A stretch of 64,000 bases of DNA from Bradyrhizobiaceae bacterium (GCA_947475225.1 CANJMQ010000003.1:1-64000), one strand, 5' to 3'. Shown: positions 8,541-19,832, counted from the stretch's first letter. The notes: a model not told the origin generated them from the letters alone. A program made the numbers and translations.

Positions 8541-9977
8541 ATGTCGTCCAAGCTTAGCTTTACTGCCTGGTCTTCTCTTTCCAGGCCTCAGTTTCTGGTT
8601 TCCGCCGCCGCCGCTGTCATGCTTACCGCCTGCTCCGCAGACACCGAGCGTTTCGCGTCGAACCCTTCCAACGCCGATCCGGTCTACACCGCCAGCGTGC
8701 CGAAGAATGTGAATGCCTCGAATGTCGGCACCGAAGATACCGGTGTCGCTTCAAAGCCCCTGGCGAGCGCTTCGTCGCAGCCGCCTTCCTATGATTACTC
8801 GAAGTCCTACCAGGCACCGCAGTATCGCCAGCCGACGGCGCCGCAGCCGCAGGTCGCCACCGCTGCTCCCGCAACGGGCGGCACGGTGACGGTGGGCCCC
8901 GGCATGACGCTCTACTCCGTCGCGCGGGCCAACAACCTCTCGGTCGCCGAACTCGCCGCGGTGAACGGGATCAAGGCACCCTACGCGGTGCATACGGGCC
9001 AGACGCTGCGCCTGCCTGGCGGTTCCGCCCCCGCCGCTGTCGCCTCCCAGACAGCCATTCCGCCGGACAACACCACCTTCGCCGAACCGTCAACGACCCC
9101 CATCGCGCCGAAGCCCGGCGCGCCGGTGAATGCCACTGCGGCCGCCAAGCCCTTCAAGACCGGCCCGTCGGTTGCCGACTCCGCTGCCGGTGAACTGCAC
9201 ACCGTTGCGACCGGCGACACGCTGTTCTCTCTCGGACGCAAGTTCGGCGTCTCGCCCTATGCCATCGCCGATGCCAACGGCCTGCCGCACACTGCCCAGC
9301 TGGTGCTCGGCCAGAAGGTCAGGATCCCGGCGGGCGGCGATGCTGCTGCGAAGGTTGCCGCCGCCAAGCCCGCCGCGCCGAAGACCACCACGGCTGGTGC
9401 CGGCACCATGCCCGCCGCTACCGGCGAGGAGGGTACGGGCGAGAAGACCGCTGCCAACGCTGCCGCTCCGGCACCCGAGCCGATCCCCGGTTCCGACCAG
9501 ACGGCTGATGCCTCTGCCACCACCCCGCCCGCGGCAACCGACCCTGGCCAGCAGGTTCAGGAGGGCGCGCCCATCGCCGGTGCGCCGGGCATGCGCTGGC
9601 CGGTGCGTGGCAAGATCATCTCCGGCTTCGGCCCCAAGGCCAACGGCCTGAAGAACGAAGGCATCAACATCGCGGTGCCCGAGGGTACCTCGATCCGCGC
9701 CGCCGCCGACGGTGTCGTCGCCTACTCCGGCAACGAGCTGAAGGGCTATGGCAACCTCGTGCTCATCCGCCACGAAGATGGCTACGTCACCGCCTATGCC
9801 CACGCCAGCGAGCTCTTCGTGAAGCGCGGCGATACGGTGAAGCGTGGCGACGTGATCGCCAAGGCCGGCCAGACCGGTTCCGTCTCCAGCCCGCAGCTGC
9901 ACTTCGAAGTGCGAAAGGGTGCCGTGGCGCTCGACCCGATGAAGTTCCTGTCGCAGAATACCGCTTCCGCGAACTGA
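8541..9977 (+). CDS. LysM/M23 (degenerate LytM) lipoprotein, DipM/NlpD-like
   Basis: Envelope protein for cell division and peptidoglycan turnover. Start chosen at ATG 8541, giving 478 residues; a lipobox (VMLTACSAD) follows the signal sequence, predicting an outer-membrane lipoprotein. Two LysM domains are visible (GPGMTLYSVARANNLSVAEL, then TGDTLFSLGRKFGVSPYAI), separated by Ala/Pro-rich linkers. The C-terminus is an M23 domain, but the first zinc-ligand motif HxxxD reads NEGIN, so two ligands are missing, while YAHAS and LHFEV remain. This pattern is that of a non-catalytic amidase activator like NlpD or EnvC rather than a working peptidase. A strong terminator follows. Confidence 0.88.
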   Translation: MSSKLSFTAWSSLSRPQFLVSAAAAVMLTACSADTERFASNPSNADPVYTASVPKNVNASNVGTEDTGVASKPLASASSQPPSYDYSKSYQAPQYRQPTAPQPQVATAAPATGGTVTVGPGMTLYSVARANNLSVAELAAVNGIKAPYAVHTGQTLRLPGGSAPAAVASQTAIPPDNTTFAEPSTTPIAPKPGAPVNATAAAKPFKTGPSVADSAAGELHTVATGDTLFSLGRKFGVSPYAIADANGLPHTAQLVLGQKVRIPAGGDAAAKVAAAKPAAPKTTTAGAGTMPAATGEEGTGEKTAANAAAPAPEPIPGSDQTADASATTPPAATDPGQQVQEGAPIAGAPGMRWPVRGKIISGFGPKANGLKNEGINIAVPEGTSIRAAADGVVAYSGNELKGYGNLVLIRHEDGYVTAYAHASELFVKRGDTVKRGDVIAKAGQTGSVSSPQLHFEVRKGAVALDPMKFLSQNTASAN

Positions 9978-9999
9978 GATCAGTCCCAAGTCGAACTGA

Positions 10000-10032
10000 A
10001 GGCCCGGAGGCAACTCCGGGCCTCTTGTTTTT
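10000..10032 (+). terminator. Rho-independent terminator after the LysM/M23 gene
   Basis: Perfect 10-base-pair stem AGGCCCGGAG / CTCCGGGCCT with a GCAA tetraloop, followed by CTTGTTTTT. It sits 22 bases past the stop codon. Confidence 0.9.
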
Positions 10033-10077
10033 GCGCGCTGATGGCGCATGCTCGGCCACTCATCGAGGAGCAGGGCC

Positions 10078-10743
10078 ATGATCACGGTGTGGGGACGGAA
10101 GAATTCCGTCAATGTGCAGAAGGTGCTGTGGGCGCTGGAGGAACTGGACGTTCCCTACACGCGCGAGAACGTCGGAGGCAGTTTTGGCGGCAACAAGGAT
10201 GCCGACTACCTCGCCATGAACCCAATGGGACTCGTGCCGGTGATCCGCGACGGCGACGTCACGATGTTCGAGTCCAACGCCATCGTGCGCTATCTCGCGG
10301 CGCGCTTCAGGGCAGGGGTTCTGCGGCCTGCGGAGCACCAGAGCCTCGCCATGGCGGAGCAGTGGATGGAATGGGCGCAGGTGAACTTCGCGCCCGCCGT
10401 TGGCACCTTGCAGATGAACCTCATTCGCAGCCTGCCCGAACACCGCGACCAATCAGCGATCGTCACCGCTACGGAGCGGAGCGGTGAGTTGGTGAAGATC
10501 GCCGATACCTGGATCGCGCGGCATGACTGGTTCGCCGGCCATGACTTCAGCTTCGCCGACATCGTGATGGGTGCCTTGTTCTGGCGCTATGCGGGGTTCG
10601 ACATCCAGCGCCCCGCCACCCCGCATCTCATGGAGTGGCTCGACGCCCTCCAACAACGCGAAGCATTCCGCCGCGCGGTGATGGCCGTGCCACGCGCCAA
10701 GGACCTGGCCGACTGGAACAGGATCGAGAAGGAGACGGCGTAG
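10078..10743 (+). CDS. Glutathione S-transferase family protein
   Basis: Start chosen at ATG 10078 behind GAGGAG, giving 221 residues. N-terminal thioredoxin-like domain: ITVWGRKNSVNVQKVLWALEEL, with a NSVNV-type active site characteristic of bacterial Ser/Asn-type GSTs, then LAMNPMGLVPVI (cis-Pro) and FESNAIVRYLAARF for glutathione binding. The all-helical C-terminal domain includes WFAGHDFSFADIVMGALFWR with the N-capping box. Substrate unknown. It stands alone between a terminator and a convergent gene. Confidence 0.92.
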   Translation: MITVWGRKNSVNVQKVLWALEELDVPYTRENVGGSFGGNKDADYLAMNPMGLVPVIRDGDVTMFESNAIVRYLAARFRAGVLRPAEHQSLAMAEQWMEWAQVNFAPAVGTLQMNLIRSLPEHRDQSAIVTATERSGELVKIADTWIARHDWFAGHDFSFADIVMGALFWRYAGFDIQRPATPHLMEWLDALQQREAFRRAVMAVPRAKDLADWNRIEKETA

Positions 10744-10784
10744 CCAGGAAATCCGAGCATCCTTTTCGCGCGGCAGCAAGAGGA

Positions 10785-10805
10785 TGCCCCGGTCAAGCCG
10801 GGGCA
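10785..10805. repeat. Short palindromic repeat (REP-like)
   Basis: TGCCCCGG-TCAAG-CCGGGGCA hairpin in the 99-base gap between two convergent genes. Its reading frame gives the familiar artefact MPRLDRGI seen in many genomes that carry this element. It may serve as a weak bidirectional terminator. Confidence 0.6.
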
Positions 10806-10842
10806 AAGTGAAGATGGGGGAGAAAATGACGCGCGGAACCCT

Positions 10843-11706
10843 CTACCCCTCCAGCCGCTGCCCCAACCGTCCCGCCAGGTCCTGGATGTACTGCCATGCC
10901 ACGCGCCCCGAACGGCTGCCGCGTGTCGCCTGCCATTCGATGGCGCCGGCGCGCAGCGTTTCGGCATCGACCTTGAGGCCGTGGTGCTTCGCATAGCCCT
11001 CGATCATTGCCAGGAACTCGTCCTGCGAGCAGTTGTGGAAGCCGAGCCACAGGCCGAAGCGGTCCGACAGCGAGACCTTTTCCTGCACCGCCTCGGAGGG
11101 GTTGATGGCTGTCGAGCGCTCGTTCTCGATCATGTCGCGCGGCAGCAGGTGGCGGCGGTTGGAGGTGGCGTAGAAGATCATGTTGGAGGGCCGTCCCTCG
11201 ATGCCGCCGTCGAGCGCGGCCTTCAGCGACTTGTAGGAGGTGTCGTCGGCATCGAAGGAGAGATCGTCGCAGAACACGATGAAGCGGAAGTCCGGGTTCT
11301 TCCGGACGATGTTCATCAGAACGGGGAGGCTCTCGATGTCCTCGCGATGGATTTCGACCAGCTTCAGCACGCCGCCGGACGCCTCGTTGATGGCGTGGTG
11401 GGCCGCCTTGACCAGCGATGACTTGCCCATCCCGCGTGCGCCCCAGAGCAGGGCATTGTTGGCCGGAAGCCCCCGGGCGAAGCGCTCGGTGTTCTCGATC
11501 AAGATGTCGCGGGTGAGGTCGATGCCGCGCAGCAGTGAAAGGTCCACCCGGTTGACGCGTGGAACGGCTTCCAGTTCCGGCGGACTCGCATGCCAGACGA
11601 AGGCCGAATAGCCATCGAGCTCGGGTCGGGCCGCCCTGGCGGGCGCCAGCCGCTCCAGCGCCTCGGCGATGCGGTTGAGCAGTGAATTGTCGATTTCCTG
11701 TGCCAT
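10843..11706 (-). CDS. DUF815 family AAA ATPase
   Basis: 287 residues, cytoplasmic. Walker A is GARGMGKSSLVKA and Walker B is FRFIVFCDDLSF; ATSNRRHLLPRDM provides the sensor-like region and SDRFGLWLGFHN the usual DUF815 C-terminal landmark. The family resembles a clamp-loader/DnaA-like ATPase of unknown role. The gene is divergent to yajC-secDF, a common alphaproteobacterial neighbourhood. The start ATG at 11706 lies 105 bases from the yajC start. Confidence 0.93.
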   Translation of the reverse strand: MAQEIDNSLLNRIAEALERLAPARAARPELDGYSAFVWHASPPELEAVPRVNRVDLSLLRGIDLTRDILIENTERFARGLPANNALLWGARGMGKSSLVKAAHHAINEASGGVLKLVEIHREDIESLPVLMNIVRKNPDFRFIVFCDDLSFDADDTSYKSLKAALDGGIEGRPSNMIFYATSNRRHLLPRDMIENERSTAINPSEAVQEKVSLSDRFGLWLGFHNCSQDEFLAMIEGYAKHHGLKVDAETLRAGAIEWQATRGSRSGRVAWQYIQDLAGRLGQRLEG

Positions 11707-11811
11707 TATGAACTCTTAGCCGAGGGCGGGCCGGTGGTAAAGACGCCCCAATCGATTGGTTGCAATAGAGGCAACCATCGCTATATTCCGCCCAAACTTT
11801 CGTTCGGGAGA

Positions 11812-12159
11812 ATGTCCTTGTTCATCACTCCGGCCTATGCCCAGGCCGCCGGCGCGCCCGCCGGTGCGGGCGACTTCATCGGCATGGTTCTGCCGCTCGT
11901 TCTGATCATGGGTGTGTTCTATTTCCTCCTGATCCGCCCCCAGCAGAAGAAGATGAAGGAGCATCAGGAGATGCTCAAGAAGGTCGGCAAGGGTGATACG
12001 GTGATCACCAACGGTGGCCTGATCGGCAAGGTGGTCAAGGTGGTCGACGACAACGAACTGCAGGTGGAGATCGGCGAAAACATCAAGGTCCGCGTGATGC
12101 GCTCCGGCATTTCTGACGTGCGCGCCAAGGGCGAGCCCGTCAAGACCGAGGCCAAGTAA
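11812..12159 (+). CDS. yajC: Preprotein translocase accessory subunit YajC
   Basis: Small inner-membrane protein that joins SecDF at the SecYEG translocon. The 115-residue product (from ATG 11812) has one membrane helix (GMVLPLVLIMGVFYFLLI) followed by RPQQKKMKEHQEML and the small soluble domain with GDTVITNGGLIGKV. The start is uncertain: GGGAG at 11806-11810 is only one base from ATG 11812 but seven from TTG 11818, and TTG would give MFITPAYAQA, closer to homologues that begin MFVTPAFAQ. Six bases separate the gene from secD. Confidence 0.93.
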   Translation: MSLFITPAYAQAAGAPAGAGDFIGMVLPLVLIMGVFYFLLIRPQQKKMKEHQEMLKKVGKGDTVITNGGLIGKVVKVVDDNELQVEIGENIKVRVMRSGISDVRAKGEPVKTEAK

Positions 12160-12165
12160 GAGCCA

Positions 12166-13770
12166 ATGCTGCATTTTAGTAAATGGAAGGCATTCGGCAT
12201 CCTGTTTGCCGTGCTGATCTCCATCGTCATGGCGTTGCCCAACGTGCTTCCCGCCAGCTACCAGGACAAGCTCCGGCCCTACGGCCTGAGACCCATGACG
12301 CTTGGCCTCGACCTGCAGGGCGGCGTCAACATTCTTCTCGAAATCGACCGAGACGACCTGAAGAAGCGGCTGACCGAGCAGCTCGTCGGCGACATCCGTT
12401 CGAGTCTGCGCGAGGGCAAGATCGGCTACAATGGCATCAACCGCAGCCCGGATGGCGTGCGCGTGCGCATCACCAAGCCCGAGGACGTGGACAAGGCGTT
12501 GCCGGAGCTGCGCAAGCTGGCGCAGCCCGTCGATGCGGGCGGGTTGTTCGGCTCGGGTGCCGCCACCGCGCTGTTCGACGTCAGCGTCGATGGCCAGCAG
12601 GTGAATTTCGCCTTCAACGAGCAGGGCATCAACAACAAGATCCAGCAGGCCGTGAGCCAGTCGATCAAGATCGTCGAGAAGCGCGTCAACCCGGATGGCG
12701 TCGTCGAGGCGACCATTCAGCAGCAGGGCAAGGACCGCATCGTCGTGCAACTCCCCGGCGTGCAGGATTCCCAGGAAGTGAAAAGCCGCCTCGACCGCAC
12801 GGCGAAGCTCACCTTCCAGCTGGTCTGCGAGGCCCAGCCTACGGCGCCAGGCCAGAACCCGCCGCCCGAGTGCAAGGCGCTGGCCATGAAGGGCGATCCC
12901 AAGAACATCCTGTGGCTGCAGACGTCGAGCCGCGCCACGGTGGACGGCGCCGACCTCACCGATGCGCGCGGCTCCTTCGACCAGAGCAACCAGCCCGTCG
13001 TATCCTTCCGCTTCAACCAGAAGGGTGCGGAGCGCTTCGGCAAGATGACGCGTGACAATGTCGGCAAGCCCTTCGCCATCGTCCTCGACGATGTCGTGAT
13101 GAGCGCGCCGCGCATCAACGAGCCGATCCTCGGCGGCTCCGGCCAGATTTCCGGCAATTTCTCGGTGGAAGAAACCAACAGTCTGGCCGTGGTGCTGCGC
13201 TCCGGCGCGCTGCCTGCCAAGCTGTCGATCGTCGAGGAGCGCACGGTGGGCCCGAGCCTCGGTTCCGACTCGATCAAGGCAGGTCTTCATGCCTCGATCA
13301 TCGGCCTCGCCCTCGTCGTGTTCTTCATGATCATGTCCTATGGCTTGTTTGGCGTGTTCGCCAACATCGCGCTGCTGGTCAACCTGATCATGCTGATCGC
13401 GGTGATGAGCTTCTTCGGCTTCACGATGACGCTTCCCGGCATCGCGGCCATCGTGTTGACCATGGGCATGGCGGTCGACTCCAACGTCATCATCTTCGAG
13501 CGCATGCGTGAAGAGTGGCGCAACGGCCGCTCCGCAATGAGCGCCATCGAGACCGGGTTCAAGTCGGCCTTTGCGACCATCTTCGACTCCAACTTCACTG
13601 CGCTGATCGCCGCGGTGGTGCTGTTCGGTGTCGGCTCTGGCCCCGTCAAGGGTTTTGCCATCACCCATGCAATCGGCATTCTCACCACGGTGTTCACGGC
13701 CTACACGGTAACGCGCTTCATCGTCGCGATGTGGGTCGGCTGGGCCAAGCCCAAGGAGGTTCCGCTCTGA
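12166..13770 (+). CDS. secD: Protein translocase subunit SecD
   Basis: 534-residue RND-fold membrane protein that with SecF uses the proton-motive force to pull exported proteins through SecYEG. One N-terminal membrane helix, then LGLDLQGGVNILLEI (the D1 DLQGG motif), a large periplasmic region containing P1 and the DRTAKLTFQL segment, and five C-terminal helices with GPSLGSDSI, AIVLTMGMAVDSNVIIFERMREE and the ATIFDSNFTALIAA repeat. Length and motifs match. It is followed by secF after 17 bases. Confidence 0.97.
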   Translation: MLHFSKWKAFGILFAVLISIVMALPNVLPASYQDKLRPYGLRPMTLGLDLQGGVNILLEIDRDDLKKRLTEQLVGDIRSSLREGKIGYNGINRSPDGVRVRITKPEDVDKALPELRKLAQPVDAGGLFGSGAATALFDVSVDGQQVNFAFNEQGINNKIQQAVSQSIKIVEKRVNPDGVVEATIQQQGKDRIVVQLPGVQDSQEVKSRLDRTAKLTFQLVCEAQPTAPGQNPPPECKALAMKGDPKNILWLQTSSRATVDGADLTDARGSFDQSNQPVVSFRFNQKGAERFGKMTRDNVGKPFAIVLDDVVMSAPRINEPILGGSGQISGNFSVEETNSLAVVLRSGALPAKLSIVEERTVGPSLGSDSIKAGLHASIIGLALVVFFMIMSYGLFGVFANIALLVNLIMLIAVMSFFGFTMTLPGIAAIVLTMGMAVDSNVIIFERMREEWRNGRSAMSAIETGFKSAFATIFDSNFTALIAAVVLFGVGSGPVKGFAITHAIGILTTVFTAYTVTRFIVAMWVGWAKPKEVPL

Positions 13771-13787
13771 GGAGCGGAGGTCATCTC

Positions 13788-14738
13788 ATGAAATTCAAGC
13801 CCATTCGCTTCATTCCGGACGATACCCGTTTCCCGATCATGCGGCTCAGCCGCTTCGGCTTCTTCGTATCGGGCCTGCTGTCGCTCGCCTCGGTGCTGCT
13901 CTTCATCTTCGTCGGCCTCAACGTCGGCGTCGATTTCAAGGGCGGCACGGTGATGACCATTCGCACCACCACGCCCGCCAACATCGAGCAGTTGCGCAAC
14001 GATGTGAATTCGCTCGGCTTCGGCAATGCCGAAATCCAGGAGTTCGGCTCGCCCAATGACGTGCTGATCCGCCTTCCCGCCGTCGAGGGTGGCGAGGACG
14101 CGCAGCAGACGACCATCGCCAAGGTCAAGCAGGCGCTTGGAACCGGCGTCGAGTTCCGCTCCGTCGAGGTGGTCGGCCCCAAGGTGTCGGCCGAGCTCGC
14201 CGAGCAGGGCATCATTGCCGTGGTCTCGGCGATCATCGGCATCCTGCTCTACGTGTGGTTCCGTTTCGAATGGCAGTTCGCTGCCGGCGCCGTGCTGTCG
14301 CTGCTGCATGACGTGCTGATCACCATCGGCATCTTCTGCCTGCTGAGGATCGAGTTCAACCTGCAGATCATCGCGGCCATTCTCACCATCGTCGGCTATT
14401 CGCTGAACGACACGGTGGTGGTGTTCGACCGTATCCGTGAATACATGCGCAAGTACAAGTCGATGAACTTGGCCGACCTGATCGACTTCTCGATCAACTC
14501 GGTGTTCCCGCGCACCATCCTCACATCCGTCACCACCATGCTGGCGCTGATCGCGCTCTACATCTTCGGTGGGGAAGTGCTGCGCGGCTTCACCTTCACC
14601 ATGATCCTCGGCGTGCTGATCGGCACCTATTCCTCGATCTTCATCGCTTCGCCGGTGCTGATCCTGCTCGGCACCGTGATGAGCGAGAAGAAGACCGCGA
14701 CCGATCCCAGAGCCAAGGCCGCCGCGGCACGTCCGTGA
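13788..14738 (+). CDS. secF: Protein translocase subunit SecF
   Basis: 316 residues. Start ATG 13788 follows GGAGCGGAGG. One N-terminal helix, then VGVDFKGGTVMTI (DFxGG motif), a small periplasmic domain, and five helices with VGPKVSAELAEQGIIA, YSLNDTVVVFDRIREYMRKY and the SVTTMLALIALYIFGG motif. Partner of SecD. The C-terminus has an Ala-rich tail. Its stop TGA overlaps the GTG start of the following Mth938-like gene (GTGA), indicating translational coupling between protein export and an assembly factor. Confidence 0.97.
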   Translation: MKFKPIRFIPDDTRFPIMRLSRFGFFVSGLLSLASVLLFIFVGLNVGVDFKGGTVMTIRTTTPANIEQLRNDVNSLGFGNAEIQEFGSPNDVLIRLPAVEGGEDAQQTTIAKVKQALGTGVEFRSVEVVGPKVSAELAEQGIIAVVSAIIGILLYVWFRFEWQFAAGAVLSLLHDVLITIGIFCLLRIEFNLQIIAAILTIVGYSLNDTVVVFDRIREYMRKYKSMNLADLIDFSINSVFPRTILTSVTTMLALIALYIFGGEVLRGFTFTMILGVLIGTYSSIFIASPVLILLGTVMSEKKTATDPRAKAAAARP

Positions 14739-15109
14739 CGGCGCACTACCCGGGCCGGGCCGCCATCGACTCCTATGGAGCGGGCGGCTTCGGCTTCGCG
14801 GGCATGTCGCACAAGGGCTCCATCATGGTGCTTCCCTCCGGGATCTATGCCTGGGACATCGACCCGAAGCTGATGACACCGCGTGATTTCGCCATGGCCA
14901 TCGCCGAGAAGGGCGACATTGACCTGTTGCTGATCGGCATGGGCCACGACATGGCGCGTCCGCCAAAGCCGGTACGCGCCGCGCTCGAAGCCAGCGGCAT
15001 CTTGTTCGACCCGATGGCCACCGGCCATGCCGTGTCCACCTTCAACCTTCTCTTCGAAGAAAAGCGCCGCGTGGCGGCCGCCCTCATCGGCGTGGACTTC
15101 GCCGCATGA
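14735..15109 (+). CDS. Mth938-like domain protein, NDUFAF3 homologue
   Basis: 124 residues, starting with GTG 14735 overlapping the secF stop. The Mth938/DUF498 fold is recognised from the IDSYGAGGFGFAG start, SIMVLPSGIYAWDI, DLLLIGMGHDMARPP and GILFDPMATGHAVSTFNLLFEE. The human homologue NDUFAF3 is a complex I assembly factor, and its bacterial relatives are known to cluster with yajC-secD-secF. In this organism a role in assembling respiratory complex I at the membrane is an inference from that homology. Coupled by ATGA to the next gene. Confidence 0.9.
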   Translation: MTAHYPGRAAIDSYGAGGFGFAGMSHKGSIMVLPSGIYAWDIDPKLMTPRDFAMAIAEKGDIDLLLIGMGHDMARPPKPVRAALEASGILFDPMATGHAVSTFNLLFEEKRRVAAALIGVDFAA

Positions 15110-15849
15110 GCGAGGTGGAAGAGATCGTCCGCCGCCGCGACCGCGACCGCTACCTCTCCACCTTCTTCGCACCCGATGCCAGCCGGCCGCATCTCCTGGC
15201 CCTCTATGCCTTCAACGCCGAGATCCTGCGCGTGCGTGACACGGTGAGCGAAGCCAATCTGGGGCTGATCCGCCTGCAGTGGTGGCGCGACACCATCGAG
15301 AGCATCTATTCAGGCGCCGCCGTGCCGGGCCATCCGGTGGCCGAGGCGCTGGGGCTGGCCATCGCCGCGGGCGGACTGCCAAGGCAGGCGCTCCTTGATC
15401 TCATTACTGCCCATGAGTTTGACCTGTTCCATGACCGGATGCCGGGGATCACCGAACTCGAGGCCTACATGGGGGAGGCCTATTCGCGCCTCATCATGAT
15501 GGCGGCGATGATCCTCGATCGTGAAGCGGCAGGCAGCGCCAGTGAATGTGCTGGTCTCGCAGGTGTCGCGCAGGGGCTGTCACTGGTTATGGGCGATCCC
15601 GCGCATCGTGATCCGTTCCTTCCTGATGGCATGAGTGTTCAGGAGGCGCTGGGCCACGCGGAAAACCGCCTCGCACAGGCGATGACGCTGCGGCCGGCCT
15701 TGCCGAAGTCCGTGCTGCCGGCCTTCCTGCCGGTGAGCCTGACGGGGCTGTATCTGAGGAAGATCGAGAAGGCGCCGGACGCGCCGCTTGCGGTTTCACC
15801 CGTGAGGCGCCAGCTGACGATGTGGTGGACGGCGAAGCGCTGGGGCTAA
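15106..15849 (+). CDS. Squalene/phytoene synthase-fold protein, NDUFAF6 homologue
   Basis: 247 residues. The helical prenyltransferase fold is suggested by RYLSTFFAPDASRPHLLALYAFNAEILRV, EANLGLIRLQWWRDTIESIY, and HEFDLFHDRMPGITELEAYMGEAYS. The classical Asp-rich DxxxD motifs of true squalene or phytoene synthases are not intact (first site VRDTVSE), so catalysis is doubtful. Mitochondrial NDUFAF6 (C8ORF38) is a complex I assembly factor of this fold and its gene family is linked to the NDUFAF3 family. The ATGA overlap with the preceding NDUFAF3-like gene supports joint function. A terpene role cannot be excluded. Confidence 0.85.
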   Translation: MSEVEEIVRRRDRDRYLSTFFAPDASRPHLLALYAFNAEILRVRDTVSEANLGLIRLQWWRDTIESIYSGAAVPGHPVAEALGLAIAAGGLPRQALLDLITAHEFDLFHDRMPGITELEAYMGEAYSRLIMMAAMILDREAAGSASECAGLAGVAQGLSLVMGDPAHRDPFLPDGMSVQEALGHAENRLAQAMTLRPALPKSVLPAFLPVSLTGLYLRKIEKAPDAPLAVSPVRRQLTMWWTAKRWG

Positions 15850-15857
15850 CCCACTTA

Positions 15858-15943
15858 CCGTCAACCCGGCGAAAGCCGGGACCCAGTTTTCTTGCCGCGC
15901 AGTCTGAACCAAAACTGGGCCCCGGCTTTCGCCGGGGTGACGG
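15858..15943. repeat. Paired palindromic intergenic repeat, copy 1
   Basis: Two hairpins (CCCGGCGAAAGCCGGG and CCCCGGCTTTCGCCGGGG) are themselves arranged as a large imperfect inverted repeat of about 33 bases per arm around a 20-base centre. It fills the convergent gap between two genes, so it probably ends transcription from both sides. A second copy with the same architecture is at 19663-19744. Confidence 0.85.
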
Positions 15944-15953
15944 CCTCAATCGA

Positions 15954-17360
15954 CTACTCCGCCGCCTTCAGCGCCGCGCCACCCAGCCACGCCTCGAAAG
16001 CGGCCTTGGCGCGCGCCGTATAGGCGTGCTTCCTCTCCACCGCCTGCTCGGTGTGCTTCAGACGCACGCCGTCCTTCACCTTCACCTTCTCGATGGGCGG
16101 CAGCAGGCCGAAGTTGATATTCATCGGCTGGAAGGAGGATTTCTGCCCGTCCGTCGTTTCGATGTGGCCACCGGTGATGTGGTTGATGAGCGCGCCATGC
16201 GCCGTGGTGGGCGGCGGCACGTCGAAGGGCAGCCCCAATACCTCCGCCGCGGCCATGCGGCCGGCCATCAGGCCCATCGCGGCGCTTTCCACATAGCCTT
16301 CGACGCCCGTGACCTGCCCGCCAAACCGCAGGCGCGGTTGAGCCTTCAATCGAAGCGCACCATCGAGCACGCGCGGACTGTTGAGGAAGGTATTGCGGTG
16401 CAGCCCGCCGAGCCTTGCGAACTCGGCAGTCTCGAGGCCGGGAATGGTGCGGAACACCTTCACCTGGTCGGCGTACTTCAGCTTCGTCTGGAAGCCCACC
16501 ATGTTGTAGAGCGTGCCGAGCTTGTTGTCCTGGCGGAGCTGCACCACCGCATAGGCCTTTTCGTCCGGCTTGTGCGCATTGGTGAGTCCGCGCGGTTTCA
16601 TCGGTCCATGGCGCAGCGTTTCCGCTCCGCGCTCCGCCATCACCTCGATGGGCAGGCAGCCGTCGAAATAAGGGGTGGATTTCTCCCACTCCTTGAAGTC
16701 GGTCTTCTCGCCATCCATCAGGGCACGGACAAATTCCTGATACTGCTCCTTGTTCATCGGGCAGTTGATGTAGTCCTTGCCGGTGCCGCCGGGCCCCACC
16801 TTGTCATAGCGCGACTGGAACCAGGCAGTGCCCATGTCGATTGTCTCGCGGTGGACGATGGGGGCGATGGCGTCGAAGAAGGCAAGCGACTCCTCTCCCG
16901 TGAGCGAACGGATTGCCTGCGCCAGCGCGGGCGAGGTGAGGGGACCGGTGGCAATGATGACGCTGTCCCAGTCTGCCGGCGGCAGCCCGGCGATCTCGCC
17001 TTCGGCCACGGTGACGAGCGGATGGCGCTTCAGCGTCTCGGTAACCTCGGCCGAAAAGGCATCGCGGTCCACCGCCAGCGCCCCACCGGCGGGCACCTGG
17101 TGGCGGTCGGCCATCGCCATGATCAGCGAGCCGCTGCGCCGCATCTCCCAATGCAGCAGCCCCACGGCGTTGTTCTCGGAGTCGTCCGAGCGGAAGGAGT
17201 TGGAACAGACCAGTTCGGCGAAGCCGCCGGTGCGGTGGGCGTCGGTGCCCACCTGCGGGCGCATCTCGTGGAGGATGACGGGCACGCCGAGGTTCACGGC
17301 CTGCCAGGCGGCTTCGGACCCGGCCATGCCGGCACCGATGATGTGGATGGGCTTTGTCAT
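15954..17360 (-). CDS. trmFO: Methylenetetrahydrofolate-tRNA-(uracil-5-)-methyltransferase TrmFO
   Basis: Folate- and FAD-dependent enzyme that makes ribothymidine at position 54 of tRNA. 468 residues. FAD-binding motif [16 protein letters not shown] at the N-terminus, [17 protein letters not shown] with the conserved Cys, [12 protein letters not shown], and [21 protein letters not shown] near the C-terminus, ending with the NINFGLLPP region. This is the typical bacterial TrmFO; presence of folate and FAD sites distinguishes it from SAM-dependent TrmA. Probably monocistronic; divergent to kbl. Confidence 0.96.
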   Translation of the reverse strand: MTKPIHIIGAGMAGSEAAWQAVNLGVPVILHEMRPQVGTDAHRTGGFAELVCSNSFRSDDSENNAVGLLHWEMRRSGSLIMAMADRHQVPAGGALAVDRDAFSAEVTETLKRHPLVTVAEGEIAGLPPADWDSVIIATGPLTSPALAQAIRSLTGEESLAFFDAIAPIVHRETIDMGTAWFQSRYDKVGPGGTGKDYINCPMNKEQYQEFVRALMDGEKTDFKEWEKSTPYFDGCLPIEVMAERGAETLRHGPMKPRGLTNAHKPDEKAYAVVQLRQDNKLGTLYNMVGFQTKLKYADQVKVFRTIPGLETAEFARLGGLHRNTFLNSPRVLDGALRLKAQPRLRFGGQVTGVEGYVESAAMGLMAGRMAAAEVLGLPFDVPPPTTAHGALINHITGGHIETTDGQKSSFQPMNINFGLLPPIEKVKVKDGVRLKHTEQAVERKHAYTARAKAAFEAWLGGAALKAAE

Positions 17361-17442
17361 GCGGCGCTCCTAGCATGGCGGGGCGGGAGGTGAAAGACTT
17401 CGACCCTTCATACCGGCCGCCCGCAGGAGTAGGGTCTTGGTC

Positions 17443-18624
<1,182 letters not shown>

Positions 18625-18625
18625 C

Positions 18626-19651
<1,026 letters not shown>

Positions 19652-19662
19652 ACCTAAATGTC

Positions 19663-19744
19663 CGTCATCCCGGCGAAAGCCGGGACCCAGCTTTCCACGG
19701 GTTCCGACGTCCGAAGCTGGGCCCCGGCTTTCGCCGGGGTGACG
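19663..19744. repeat. Paired palindromic intergenic repeat, copy 2
   Basis: CGTCATCCCGGCGAAAGCCG... and ...CCCCGGCTTTCGCCGGGGTG form the same two-hairpin inverted arrangement as at 15858-15943, with a different central spacer (CACGGGTTCCGACGTCC). It lies just after tdh and could end that operon. Confidence 0.85.
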
Positions 19745-19832
19745 CCTTTCAGGGGGGTGCCTTGCCAAGCCCGTCCATGAGGGTTACGCAGGGGAGAAAC
19801 CCCGGCAACCCTCATTTTTCCGAGACCACCCC

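Noticed and set aside
10453-10806. Minus-strand ORF starting MPRLDRGI
   Set aside because: Translation of a palindromic repeat plus the antisense of the GST gene.
11716-13668. 650-residue minus-strand ORF
   Set aside because: It is the antisense shadow of yajC and secD, with His/Asp/Arg-rich composition typical of high-GC shadow frames and no motif.
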